The notes: a model not told the origin generated them from the letters alone. DNA of 64,000 nucleotides from Lentisphaerae bacterium GWF2_57_35 (GCA_001804865.1 MHBK01000065.1:23424-87423); one strand, 5' to 3'; positions 54,312 through 62,847 are shown, counted from the stretch's first letter. A program made the numbers and translations.

Positions 54312-55910
54312 ATGATGACACTCAGACCCTACCAGGAATCCGCCTGTGCCGCCGTGAAGGCGTCGTGGGCCGAGGCGAATAAAGTCTTGCTGGTCCTGCC
54401 GACCGGCACAGGCAAGACCATCGTTTTCAGCGCCTTGACCCGCGATGTCGTCGCCCAGGGCGGCCGGGTCCTGATTCTGGCCCATCGTGGCGAATTGCTC
54501 CAGCAGGCGGCGGATAAGCTGGCGAAGTCCACCGGGCTGGCCTGTGCCGTGGAAAAGGCCGACGATACCGCACTGCATGCGCTGGAGCGCGTCACGGTTG
54601 GAAGCGTCCAAACCTTGATGCGTCCGGCCCGGCGGGCGCGATTCCGGGAGGATCATTACACCCATATCATCATCGACGAGGCCCACCATGCCTTGAGCGA
54701 GAGCTATCAATCCGCGGTCGGCTACTTCAATGGCGCGAAAGTGCTGGGCGTCACCGCCACGCCCGACCGCGGCGACAAACGAGATCTTGGACAATATTTT
54801 GAGCGATTGGCTTTTGAGTACAGTCTGCCCCAGGCGATTCGGGAGGGGTTCCTCTGTCTCATCCGGGCGCTCACCATTCCACTGGCGATTGAACTGGGCA
54901 AGTTGTCCGTTCAGGCCGGCGATTACAAAGGCGCCGAGCTGGATTCGGCCCTGGCTCCCTATCTGGAGGCCATCGCCGATGAAATGGCGGCGCATTGCAG
55001 GGAACGGAAAACGCTTTGCTTCCTGCCGCTGGTCGCCACGGCGGAAAAGTTCGCCGGACTGCTGGCTTTGCGCGGGCTTCGATCCGCCTGGGTTTCCGGG
55101 GATCACCCGGACCGCGCCGGGATCCTGGAGCGCTACGCCGCCGGGGCCTATGACGTGCTGTGCAATTCGATGCTCCTGACCGAGGGCTACGACGACCCGG
55201 CCACCAATTGCATCGTCAATCTTCGCCCCACGCGCATACGCAGCCTGTTCGCGCAGATCGTAGGGCGGGGGACCCGCATCCATCCCGGCAAAGAGAATCT
55301 GCTCGTACTAGATTTCCTCTGGCACACCGAAAAGCACGATCTTTGCCGCCCAGCCCACCTGGTGGCGGAGACCGAGGAGATCGCGACTGCTTTGACCGTG
55401 ATGGCGGAAGAAGCCGCCGGCCAGCCGATGGACCTGACCGAGGACGCAATTGCCGAGGCCCAGCGGGATGTCATCAAACAGCGCGAAGAAGCGTTGGCCA
55501 AGAAACTCGCGGAGATGCGGCACCGCAAGCGCAAGCTCGTGGACCCGTTGCAATGGGCGGTGAGCGTCAACGCCGAGGACTTGGTCGACTATCAACCCTC
55601 CTTCGGCTGGGAGATGGCCCCGCCCAGCGCCCCGCAACTCAAGGAACTCGAAAAGGCGGGCATCCTGCCAGATGAGATCACTTGCGCCGGCATGGCGAGC
55701 AAGATGCTGGACCACCTGCAAAACCGCCGTACGGCCGGCTTTGCCACCCCCAAACAAGTCCGCTGCCTGGAGCGCTTCGGCTTCCAGCATGTCGGCGAGA
55801 TGAATTTCCAAGACGCCAACCGAATGATCACGCGCATCAGCGCGAACGGCTGGCGTCTGCCGGATGATTTGAACCCCAACCATAAGGAGATAGAAAATGT
55901 CAGACCGTGA
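54312..55910 (+). CDS. Phage DEAD/DEAH-box (SF2) helicase
   Basis: 532 residues from the ATG at 54312; an in-frame ATG at 54288 would add 8 residues, but neither has a strong ribosome site. Motifs: Q-like LRPYQESA, motif I LPTGTGKT, motif II DEAHH, motif III GVTATPDR, then the second RecA lobe with TLCFLPLVATAEKFAGLL, SMLLTEGYDDPATNCIVNLRPT, and motif VI QIVGRGTRIHPGK. A C-terminal part of about 180 residues is specific to phage relatives (ATPKQVRCLERFGF). Unwinds DNA during replication or recombination. Overlaps the primase gene by 14 nt. Confidence 0.92.
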   Translation: MMTLRPYQESACAAVKASWAEANKVLLVLPTGTGKTIVFSALTRDVVAQGGRVLILAHRGELLQQAADKLAKSTGLACAVEKADDTALHALERVTVGSVQTLMRPARRARFREDHYTHIIIDEAHHALSESYQSAVGYFNGAKVLGVTATPDRGDKRDLGQYFERLAFEYSLPQAIREGFLCLIRALTIPLAIELGKLSVQAGDYKGAELDSALAPYLEAIADEMAAHCRERKTLCFLPLVATAEKFAGLLALRGLRSAWVSGDHPDRAGILERYAAGAYDVLCNSMLLTEGYDDPATNCIVNLRPTRIRSLFAQIVGRGTRIHPGKENLLVLDFLWHTEKHDLCRPAHLVAETEEIATALTVMAEEAAGQPMDLTEDAIAEAQRDVIKQREEALAKKLAEMRHRKRKLVDPLQWAVSVNAEDLVDYQPSFGWEMAPPSAPQLKELEKAGILPDEITCAGMASKMLDHLQNRRTAGFATPKQVRCLERFGFQHVGEMNFQDANRMITRISANGWRLPDDLNPNHKEIENVRP

Positions 55911-58161
55911 ACGCGCCCTTGCCTGTCTTTCGCAAATCGACCCCGCCGGACTTTCCTACGACGATTGGCTTCGGGTGGGGATGGCCCTGGAGAACGCCGG
56001 ATGCACCGCCTCCGACTGGGAGCAGTGGAGCGCGCGCGACCGTGAACGCTTCCATGAAGGCGAATGCTTCAAGAAATGGAAGACGTTCCGCGGGCATACT
56101 CCGCCGGTGACGCTGGGAACCCTGATAGAGATGGTCCGGCTGTCCGGTGGCCAGATGCCTCGTGACGAGGAAAACGAATGGGACTTCGGCGACGACGAGG
56201 AAGGCGGCGCTTTCGGCTGGGATGAGCCTTTGCTCAAGAAACCGAAGGTCAAGCCCATCGTCGACGTGAACTGGGTTCAGAACGACGAACTCCCGCCCCC
56301 GGCCAAAGACTGGGCGCCCGGCGATCTGGTGCGCTACTTGGAGGCCATGTTCCTGTCCGAGGATTTGGTTGGCTATGTTGCCGAAGCCTGGTTCGACGAA
56401 CGCAAGCAGAAGTGGCTTCCCAAAAAAGGCGTATGCGACCGCACCGCAGCCCAACTGATCGAAGAGATTCAGGAGTGCAAAGGCGACCTGGGCAGCGTCC
56501 TGGGCGATTGGAATAAGGAAGTCGGGGCTTGGATTCGCATCAACCCGCTGGATGGGAAGGGCGTCCGGGATGAGAACGTCACCTCGTTTCGTCACGCCCT
56601 CCTGGAGGCGGACGAAGACGAACTGGGCAAGCAACTGGCCATCATCCGGGACTTGGAATTGCCCTGCTCCTGCATCGTTCATTCGGGCGGTAAGTCCATT
56701 CATGCACTGGTGCGGGTGGAGGCCAAGGACCAAGCCGAATACCGCGCCCGGGTGGATTATCTCTACAAGCTTGCCGCCAAGAATGGCCTGAAGGTCGATT
56801 CCGGCAACCGCAATCCCTCCCGCCTGTCCCGCATGCCGGGCGTCACGAGGGCAGGGGCGCCGCAGTACATGATTTCCGGCAAGTGCGGCCGTACCTCCTG
56901 GGAAGACTGGGTGGAATGGGTAGAGGATGCCCAGGACGATCTGCCCAATCCCGAACCCCTGGCGCCTTGGATACTGGAGCCGCCGCCGTTGGCCGATGTG
57001 CTCATTGAAGGCCTGCTCCGGAAGGGCCACAAGATGCTGTTGACCGGCCCCAGCAAGGCCGGGAAGTCGTTCGACTTGATCCAACTCTGCATCGCCATCG
57101 CCGAAGGCTTGAAATGGCATGAAATGCAGTGCGCCAAGGGGCCGGTTCTTTACGTCAACCTGGAGTTGGACCGGGCTTCCTGTCTGCATCGCTTCCGCGA
57201 TGTATATCGGGCTGCGGGGATCGAACCGAAGAATGTAGGCTTGATCGATGTCTGGAACCTCCGGGGAAACTCCGTTCCCCTGGATCGCCTGACGCCCAAG
57301 CTGATCCGCCGGGCGCAGAAGAAGGGGTATCTGGCCATCGTCATCGACCCGATCTACAAGGTCATCACCGGTGACGAAAACTCCGCCGAACAGATGGCGG
57401 CGTTTTGCAATCAATTCGACCGGATCTGCCTGGCGCTGGGCGCGGCCACCATCTATTCCCACCATCACAGCAAGGGCGACCAGGGCCATAAACGCGCGAT
57501 CGATCGCGGCTCAGGCAGCGGGGTTTTCGGTCGGGATCCCGACGCAGTGTTGGACCTGATCGAACTGGAGGTGCTCAAAGACCGTCGCCACGCGCTGGAG
57601 AATTTTGTCGTCTGTGCCCGGTTGGCCGACGAGCTCGCCCGTCGCGGCCTGGATCTCGAAAAGGTGGACGAAGAGTCGCGCCACGAGCACCAAGCATTCC
57701 TGATGGCGGCCCAGGGGGCTTTCCAGTCCATCGCAGCCGATCTCGCCGACGTTGTCTACGAAGCGCTGAAGCATGCCGCCCGGCTCTCCGGCTGGCGCAT
57801 TGAGGGAACCCTGCGGGAGTTTCCCCAACTCTTCCCGATCAAGTGCTGGTTCAACTATCCCGTCCATCACCCGGACCCGTGGGGACTCCTGGACGATGCC
57901 AAAGCCGCCGGCGAGGATCCGCCTTGGATGGCCAATCAAAAGGAAAAGGCGGAAGCGAAAAAGGAACGAAACGACATGGAACAGGAAGAACTCGAAAAGG
58001 CCATTCTTGAGCATGGCGGCGCCGGGAGCGCAACGGTTCAGGAGATCGCAGAAGCCCTTTGCGTCATTGACGACACGGTGAGGAGCAGACTGAAAAAGAA
58101 TCAAAAGTACGGCTATAAATCCGGCCTCGTTATCGAAAAAAGTAGGCGCAAAGATGACTGA
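55897..58161 (+). CDS. Phage primase/ATPase with PriCT-2 and RepA-like ATPase domains
   Basis: 754 residues; AAGGAG before the ATG at 55897. PriCT-2 domain at 1-70 (LSYDDWLRVGMALENAGCTASDWEQWSA). A primase-like middle (LPCSCIVHSGGKSIHALVRVEAKDQAEYRARVDYLYKLA ... NRNPSRLSRMPGVTR). An AAA_25/RepA-type ATPase with Walker A LTGPSKAGKS at about 385 and Walker B LAIVIDPIYKV, then SHHHSKGDQGHKRAIDRGSGSGVFGRDPD. The C-terminus is charged and ends in a small winged-helix-like region. Primes and unwinds at the phage origin. Confidence 0.92.
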   Translation: MSDRERALACLSQIDPAGLSYDDWLRVGMALENAGCTASDWEQWSARDRERFHEGECFKKWKTFRGHTPPVTLGTLIEMVRLSGGQMPRDEENEWDFGDDEEGGAFGWDEPLLKKPKVKPIVDVNWVQNDELPPPAKDWAPGDLVRYLEAMFLSEDLVGYVAEAWFDERKQKWLPKKGVCDRTAAQLIEEIQECKGDLGSVLGDWNKEVGAWIRINPLDGKGVRDENVTSFRHALLEADEDELGKQLAIIRDLELPCSCIVHSGGKSIHALVRVEAKDQAEYRARVDYLYKLAAKNGLKVDSGNRNPSRLSRMPGVTRAGAPQYMISGKCGRTSWEDWVEWVEDAQDDLPNPEPLAPWILEPPPLADVLIEGLLRKGHKMLLTGPSKAGKSFDLIQLCIAIAEGLKWHEMQCAKGPVLYVNLELDRASCLHRFRDVYRAAGIEPKNVGLIDVWNLRGNSVPLDRLTPKLIRRAQKKGYLAIVIDPIYKVITGDENSAEQMAAFCNQFDRICLALGAATIYSHHHSKGDQGHKRAIDRGSGSGVFGRDPDAVLDLIELEVLKDRRHALENFVVCARLADELARRGLDLEKVDEESRHEHQAFLMAAQGAFQSIAADLADVVYEALKHAARLSGWRIEGTLREFPQLFPIKCWFNYPVHHPDPWGLLDDAKAAGEDPPWMANQKEKAEAKKERNDMEQEELEKAILEHGGAGSATVQEIAEALCVIDDTVRSRLKKNQKYGYKSGLVIEKSRRKDD

Positions 58162-58405
58162 TTTTCCGAATCCGAAGACAACTAGCCTTTCGTCGGTTTC
58201 CGATTCTCCCGAATTTCGGGTGTTTCGGCTGTTTCCGAAGGCAACTAGCTTTCGTCGGAACCCGACGACACCACACCCTAAAGGGTGTGTATTTCGGCTA
58301 CGCCTGCACTGTCGCGGGAAGAAGACGGCGGGCTATAGCTCCGCCCGCCCGTCCGCTTCTCCCCCGCCAGCGACTATCCGCGCGCGAAAGGAAAAGACTC
58401 CATGA
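58154..58405 (+). CDS. Small Ser/Pro/Arg-rich frame, doubtful
   Basis: 83 codons without a recognisable domain. It overlaps the primase end by 8 nt and the next gene's ATG as ATGA, which argues for coupling. The composition and the direct repeats within it (58171-58258) argue that the DNA, not the peptide, is what matters. I give it low weight. Confidence 0.35.
   Translation: MTDFPNPKTTSLSSVSDSPEFRVFRLFPKATSFRRNPTTPHPKGCVFRLRLHCRGKKTAGYSSARPSASPPPATIRARKEKTP
58171..58258. repeat. Direct repeat with inner dyads just after the primase gene
   Basis: TCCGAAGACAACTAGCC... (58171-58196) recurs as TCCGAAGGCAACTAGCT... (58234-58258), 25 nt with about two differences. Between them lie several TTCCGA/TCGGAA and CCGAA/TTCGG half-sites. 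Location behind the replication genes fits an origin or operator. Confidence 0.5.
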
Positions 58406-58593
58406 CCACCACGGAAGAAAAAATCCTCCTCGCGAAATATGCCGGCACTATTTCCCGTTGGTGCGATCTAACCGGTAACGTCCCGGATGCTTCCGGCGCC
58501 GTCATCAAAACCGCCGCCGAGTTGGCCGCCTTCGTCAAGCACCTGGAACGCCTGGCGGCGGAGAAACGAACCTTGCCCCCGTGGAAGTTTTAA
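58402..58593 (+). CDS. Small phage protein, unknown function
   Basis: 63 residues, AAAGGAAAAG before the ATG. MTTTEEKILLAKYAGTISRWCDLTGN, then a C-terminal helix (TAAELAAFVKHLERLAAEKRTL). All helical, no cysteines of a zinc site beyond one. Typical of short early phage genes. Confidence 0.6.
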   Translation: MTTTEEKILLAKYAGTISRWCDLTGNVPDASGAVIKTAAELAAFVKHLERLAAEKRTLPPWKF

Positions 58594-58594
58594 C

Positions 58595-58996
58595 ATGTCC
58601 CAAATCAACGACTGCAAAACAGAAAGCCCAATAGCCACCATGACTCCTCATCCCAAGTCCGATGCGCCGTCCTGCCGCATTCCTGACCAGATTTATGACG
58701 TTCTCTGCGCCATCATCGAGCAGGCCTGTGCCGATTGTCGACAGTTGGCGAAAGCAGGATATATCGTACATGGCCGGATTACTCCACTGGCCGACCAACT
58801 GACCAAGAAGAAGAACGCTTTTGGCATGACCAAGATCGACATCGTGGACTTGCTTCATTTCTTCTACTCGGACAGTTTTGATCGCCTATGCACGGATGGC
58901 TTGCGAATGGAGATCAACCCAGATGCGGTCAGGGATCGGCTGGGATTGTCCCCCCGGTTGCGCGGCCAGACATGCCCACCGTCGGCCGCCGCTTAA
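58595..58996 (+). CDS. Small phage protein, unknown function
   Basis: 133 residues starting 1 nt after the preceding stop. The N-terminal 30 residues are disordered, followed by IPDQIYDVLCAIIEQACADCRQLAKAGYIVHGRITPLADQL and IDIVDLLHFFYSDSFDRLCTDGLRMEINPDAVRDRLGL. A helical protein with three clustered Cys in the middle. No family recognised. A 554-nt gene-free stretch follows. Confidence 0.6.
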   Translation: MSQINDCKTESPIATMTPHPKSDAPSCRIPDQIYDVLCAIIEQACADCRQLAKAGYIVHGRITPLADQLTKKKNAFGMTKIDIVDLLHFFYSDSFDRLCTDGLRMEINPDAVRDRLGLSPRLRGQTCPPSAAA

Positions 58997-59550
58997 TCGC
59001 ACCCAAGACCCCGCAACCGGAGTGCCGGAACCTTGTCACGGGTTGTGCTTCAAAGCCAGCACACCCCGCGCCAAGAACCCGGCACAGCGGTTGCTGTTAA
59101 AGACCCGCCCATTCAGATTGCGGGCTGGACGCCCGCCGGATGCCGCTGGGTCGCGGCAGGATGACGCTTCCCTGGACGGTCAGCGCCAAGGCGCCCTGTA
59201 GCTCCCAAGAAGCATGCGGTCTGAACGCTCGACGCTCTTCGGGCTAAAGTAAAAATTCCGTCTTCTGCCTTTTTCTCTTCCGCTTCCGATCCTTGTTCTC
59301 TGCCTTCGGCACCGTTCTTTTTCCTTTCGTTTTCATCCCGTTTCTCAACGCCCGCTTATCCGTCCGTTGGTTTGCTCACCCGCTTGATCCCGCTGCTGCG
59401 GGAACAGCCGGGGGCCAATACACGCGGTGCCCTCTGAAGACTACTCCCGCGGGCCGCCCGGCCTTCTGCGCTTCTGCGAGTGAAGCAAACGCAAACGGAC
59501 GGACAAGCGGCGAAACGGGAATGAAAACCAAAAGTGAAAGGAAAAAGAAC
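58997..59550. other. Gene-free stretch containing the left arm and most of a long inverted repeat
   Basis: No convincing gene. The plus strand is pyrimidine-rich from 59258 to 59376 and purine-rich from 59482 on, because the two are imperfect inverted copies (see 59258-59590). 58997-59257 shows nothing I can name. Confidence 0.5.
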
Positions 59551-59590
59551 ATGAGAACTTCGAATCAGAATCGGAAAAAGGCAAAGACGG
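59258..59590. repeat. Long imperfect inverted repeat covering a gene start
   Basis: The left arm 59258-59376, read on the other strand, gives GCAAAC...ACGGACGGATAAGCGG, GAAACGGG, GAAAACGAAAGGAAAAAGAAC, ATCGGAA and AAAAAGGCAGAAGACGG. The right arm 59482-59590 has the same blocks in the same order. The arms flank about 105 nt. The right arm contains the ribosome site and ATG of the next gene, so folding would mask them. Confidence 0.6.
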
Positions 59591-59733
59591 AAGCACCGCA
59601 CCGGTCCGTCCAATCAGCTAAATGGGTTTCAAAAGTCATCGGAGGCACGGCCGGATATCAGGCCAAGACGAAAGACACGATTCGTAAGGTTTGCGCCGTG
59701 TTCGGCGCGGAAGTGCTGGGGGTGGCGTTGTGA
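59551..59733 (+). CDS. Small basic phage protein
   Basis: 60 residues from the ATG at 59551 (AAGGA 9 nt upstream); an in-frame ATG at 59521 is an alternative. Very basic N-terminus (RTSNQNRKKAKTEAPHR), then SAKWVSKVIGGTAGYQAKTKDTIRKVCAVFGAEVLGVAL. Probably binds nucleic acid. Its stop overlaps the GTG of the JAB-domain gene, so they are coupled. Its start sits inside the inverted repeat. Confidence 0.55.
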   Translation: MRTSNQNRKKAKTEAPHRSVQSAKWVSKVIGGTAGYQAKTKDTIRKVCAVFGAEVLGVAL

Positions 59734-60170
59734 GTTATTCTTTTAATCTCGCCTTGCCGGTTGTTCGGGAAAGTACCCCGGTTTCTTGCCGTAATCCCGA
59801 AGATATTGCCCGCCTTGTGGCCGATACGGCCATGCTGGCTCAGGAGGCTTTTACCGTCATCACCCTGAACACCAAGTATAAGGTCATTGACCGGCACTTG
59901 ATAACCCTCGGAATTGCGGATGCCTCCCTGATTCACCCAAGGGAAGTTTTTAGGACGGCCATTCAAGATGGAGCCGCCGCCATCGCAATTACCCATAACC
60001 ATCCATCCGGCGACCCAAACCCGAGCGCGGAGGATTTACGAGTCACCCGCAAGCTGATCGAAGCCGGGAAGATTCTCGATGTCCCCATTCTGGACCATCT
60101 GATTATCGGCAGGGGAGAGCACCCCTTTATCAGTCTCCGAGAATCTGGATTAGTCAATTTTGCAGAGTAG
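59730..60170 (+). CDS. RadC-like JAB/JAMM-domain protein
   Basis: 146 residues, GTG start at 59730 overlapping the previous stop. The RadC (DUF2466) fold: FTVITLNTKYKVIDRHLITLGIADASLIHPREVFRTAI and the metal motif THNHPSGDPNPSAED with His-x-His and Asp. It lacks the N-terminal helix-hairpin-helix of chromosomal RadC, as is usual in mobile elements. Metalloprotease or isopeptidase chemistry is plausible but unproven; common in plasmids, phages and ICEs. Confidence 0.9.
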   Translation: MSYSFNLALPVVRESTPVSCRNPEDIARLVADTAMLAQEAFTVITLNTKYKVIDRHLITLGIADASLIHPREVFRTAIQDGAAAIAITHNHPSGDPNPSAEDLRVTRKLIEAGKILDVPILDHLIIGRGEHPFISLRESGLVNFAE

Positions 60171-60203
60171 GGCACTAACCAACAACAGAAAGGAGCCAAG
60201 CCC

Positions 60204-60467
60204 ATGAAGAAGAACACGAACAGCAACACAACCACAGCGACCGTCCCGGCGGTCGATACGCCGACCCAGGAAAAGAAGCCGGACTTTTACGCCCGGTTGT
60301 TGACCCATACTCCCGCCGACAAAGCGGCCGGGATTCTGGCGGCCCTTTGCCGCCGGAAGGATTACGCTATCCGTCGCGTCATCGCCGACCATGAAAACGG
60401 TATCGGCTTTGATGATGCCGTCAAAGCACTGGCCGAAGTTTATAAGCCCCGCGAGGCCCGGTCATGA
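60204..60467 (+). CDS. Small phage protein, unknown function
   Basis: 87 residues, AAAGGAG before the ATG. A Thr-rich disordered start, then DFYARLLTHTPADKAAGILAALCRRKDYAIRRVIADHENGIGFDDAVKALAEVY, a compact helical domain. Coupled to the next gene by a 4-nt overlap. No family recognised. Confidence 0.65.
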   Translation: MKKNTNSNTTTATVPAVDTPTQEKKPDFYARLLTHTPADKAAGILAALCRRKDYAIRRVIADHENGIGFDDAVKALAEVYKPREARS

Positions 60468-61126
60468 TTACCGCTGAAAATATCCCGGCCATTCTCGCCG
60501 CCATCGGCGGAAATTGGACCCGTAAAACGAAAGATCACGACGGACGCCCGGAGTCCGTCGCCGAGGCCATCCGCGAGGATGGGCTTGAAATACACTTCCG
60601 TTTTGGCGGATGGAAGGCCGAATACCGCTTGAGTGTTCATGCCTGCTTTGCTTCGCCGATTCCGCAGCATGTGAGCCGATCTTTGGTTGAAATGGCCTCA
60701 TATGATGAACGCCATGCCGTTACAACCGGCATCACGCTTTCGCTTGATAAATCGCCGGAGAAGGCTGGGACGGAAATTGCCCGCCGGCTAATTACACCGC
60801 TTGAGCCGTTAATGGTGAAAGCCTGCGAATGGGTAGCCCGACATTACGAGCGGGAATCGAAGGCCGAGGAATGGCGGGCGCGGATACTGGCCGCATCCAA
60901 CGGCCATTTGAACACACAGGAAGGGGAGAAATACCAACAGCACGTAAGAACGGTTTGGCGTAGCAGTGGTCCGGAAGTTGATCTTGAAAGTCATTACAAT
61001 GACGGCACATTCAAAATCGCCGCCAAGGCCCTCACCGAAGAACAGGTTTGCGCGTTGCTGGCAATTTTGTTCCCGACCGCCTACATGCCGCCGGTTCCCG
61101 AACCAGAGGAGGAATTAACCACATGA
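60464..61126 (+). CDS. Hypothetical phage early protein
   Basis: 220 residues. The first 120 residues are mixed alpha/beta (EIHFRFGGWKAEYRLSVHACF, TTGITLSLDKSPEKAGTEIARRLITPLEPLM). A helical region (EWVARHYERESKAEEWRARILAAS) and a beta segment (QEGEKYQQHVRTVWRSSGPEVDLESHYNDGTFKIAAKALTEEQVCALLAILF) follow. No catalytic motif. Part of a run of coupled genes, overlapping both neighbours by 4 nt. Confidence 0.65.
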   Translation: MITAENIPAILAAIGGNWTRKTKDHDGRPESVAEAIREDGLEIHFRFGGWKAEYRLSVHACFASPIPQHVSRSLVEMASYDERHAVTTGITLSLDKSPEKAGTEIARRLITPLEPLMVKACEWVARHYERESKAEEWRARILAASNGHLNTQEGEKYQQHVRTVWRSSGPEVDLESHYNDGTFKIAAKALTEEQVCALLAILFPTAYMPPVPEPEEELTT

Positions 61127-61521
61127 AAGCATTGAACAAGAACACCCAAGCTGTTTTGGCCCGTCTGATGAACACCGCCAAGGCCAACGGAGGACATACC
61201 AAGATCGACAACGCCCCCGGCCATTTCATGGCCGCTTGTGTGGAGATCCTCGGACAGACCGCCGGTTATGAATTGGTGAGTGTGGCCCACTACGGCGAAC
61301 AAAATGGCGACCTGATGCGGGACCCGGATATCGTCATCATGGCTAATGAGCAAAACGCGTGGCCGATCAGTTATCGCAATGATTACGTGGGCATTGACCA
61401 TGAGTCCGCGGATTTCGACGAAGCCGGACAACTCAAAGGCTATCGTCCACGAATGCAGGCAGACATCACAGCTTGCGCCAACATGCTTTTGAGGAACATT
61501 GCCGACCAGCAGGGAATCTAA
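61123..61521 (+). CDS. DUF6908-like phage protein
   Basis: 132 residues. MAACVEILGQTAGYELVSVAHYGEQNGDLMRDPDIVIM ... WPISYRNDYVGID is the pattern I associate with DUF6908 proteins of phages and mobile elements (H-Y-x-x-Q-N-G-D-x-x-x-D-P). Function unknown. Last gene of the early run; a large hairpin and a terminator follow. Confidence 0.72.
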   Translation: MKALNKNTQAVLARLMNTAKANGGHTKIDNAPGHFMAACVEILGQTAGYELVSVAHYGEQNGDLMRDPDIVIMANEQNAWPISYRNDYVGIDHESADFDEAGQLKGYRPRMQADITACANMLLRNIADQQGI

Positions 61522-61529
61522 AACAACTT

Positions 61530-61588
61530 GGCCGTCCCAGGGCTTAAAAACGCGGTTCCCCTTACTTACCTGCGGCCCTGGGGCGGCC
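61530..61588 (+). ncRNA. Large hairpin after the early operon
   Basis: GGCCGTCCCAGGGC (61530-61543) pairs with 61575-61588 (13 of 14). Just 9 nt after the last early stop. May be a 3' end structure or part of a longer RNA. Confidence 0.45.
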
Positions 61589-61730
61589 AGCGTCTCGCCG
61601 CTGGACCGCGATGGCATCTCTTTGGATGCCCAATGAAATCCTTGCGTGGAAAAGTTCTTTCATAATCCGCTAAAGGATTGTCAGTGTCCATCCCCTCTGC
61701 TAATTTATCCAAAACGTTTCATCGACGTTT

Positions 61731-61774
61731 CCCAGTGCGATCCCCTCCCTAAAAGACCGCACTGGGTTTTGTTT
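61731..61774 (+). terminator. Intrinsic terminator of the early region
   Basis: CCCAGTGCG (61731-61739) pairs with CGCACTGGG (61758-61766), followed by TTTTGTTT. Good stem and T tract. Confidence 0.8.
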
Positions 61775-62008
61775 AACCAACCGTTCCGCCGGTTGATCAC
61801 GGCCAGAGGAACCATCCTCTGGACTCTCCATCTATTTCTCCCGCCTCCGTATTTCCATCCGGAAATACTCGGTTTTCAGGTCAAAGTGGACACCATTTGC
61901 CTTCGCAAATGCTGATCGGCCCCAAGTTCTCATTCACTTCCTTTTGGGTAGCGCGAACGGGGGGGGGGAGAAAACCCTCCCGCCCCTCACCCCGAGAACC
62001 GCCCCACA
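61775..62008. other. Gene-free spacer before the structured array
   Basis: No gene or clear motif. A run of ten G's (61960-61969) lies just before the array, which could be slippery for sequencing or polymerases. Confidence 0.4.
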
Positions 62009-62625
62009 AGGCTCCGTCGGCTACGCGCCGACTTCGCTTGTGTAGGGGCTCAGACGCCGCACCGCCTCCCCGGCGCGCGGCTCAGCGAGAGGATCGGCAC
62101 GCTACGCGCGTGCCTCTCTCTCGTAGGGGCAGAAAGCAGAGCGGCTGCTCCCCGCACCGCTCTGCGCGAAATGTTCCGCGAGCTACGCGCTCGCTCCAAT
62201 TTCGTAGGGGCAAAAGAGCAGATCGACCGCTCCCCGCGTCGATCTGGGCGAAATGCTCCGCCGGCTACGCGCCGGCTGCGATTTCGCAGGGGCTAAATCG
62301 CTGTGACCGCTCCCCGCGTCACAGCTCTCAAGAGGTGCGGCAAGCTGCCCGCTCGCCTTACTCTTGAAGGGACGGCTGCCGCCGCGCTGGCTCCCTTCGC
62401 CACGCGGCTCACGAGAGGATCGGCGTGCTACGCGCACGCCTCTCTCGCAGGGGCAGGGCATCCGCACTCGCTCCCCGCGATGCGGACCGCCGGAGGTTCA
62501 GCAGCCTACGCGGCCGCTTCACTCCGGCAGGGGCGTAAAGATTGGCGACCGCTCCCCGCATCGCCAATCGCGAAAGGCGCAACCGGCGGCCGGTTTTGCT
62601 TTCGCAGGGGCGTAGGGCGGTTCTC
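62009..62625 (+). ncRNA. Tandem array of eight ~81-nt structured units
   Basis: GGGG blocks recur at 62045, 62126, 62207, 62289, 62369 (GGG), 62450, 62530 and 62607: spacings 81, 81, 82, 80, 81, 80, 77. Each unit has an outer stem (for example CGAAAT/ATTTCG), an inner stem closed by TACGC, a tail AGGGGC, then (not seen in unit 8) a hairpin whose loop holds CTCCCC. Stem sequences differ between units yet stay paired. In unit 5 the tail GAAGGGA and loop TCCCTTC change together. Frames run through it but read only the repeat. Confidence 0.75.
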
Positions 62626-62664
62626 CCGGCCCGGCCCCGTCCGGAGAAGAATGGATTCGGATTC

Positions 62665-62690
62665 CCCCAAGCCCCCGCAACGGGGGATGT
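62665..62690 (+). ncRNA. Small GC hairpin after the array
   Basis: CCCCCGCAACGGGGG, followed by ATGTAAAATGAGC. Could be a terminator without a T tract, closing the array transcript. Confidence 0.4.
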
Positions 62691-62847
62691 AAAATGAGCA
62701 CGCGCCAATCCTCCAAACTCGCCGGGGAGTCGTCCCTTCCCGCCGCGATGGTTTCCGAACCTTCCTTAGGCACCCATCCAGAAAATGAACCGTTCTCGGA
62801 CACCATCGCTCTGCCCGCGAAACGCGGGGCCAGGGAAGGGTGACGAC

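Noticed and set aside
62009..62625. CRISPR array
   Set aside because: No identical direct repeats, no cas genes, and the units are internally paired throughout rather than repeat-spacer.
62009..62625. Tandem tRNA genes (unit length is tRNA-like)
   Set aside because: No acceptor stem joining unit ends, no T-arm motif and no CCA.
61897..62692. Two overlapping frames (61897-62367 and 62303-62692) that could encode 27-residue repeats
   Set aside because: The 81-nt period keeps the frame by arithmetic, and the peptides only mirror the stem-loop array. Stem pairing with changing sequence is better explained by structure than by coding.
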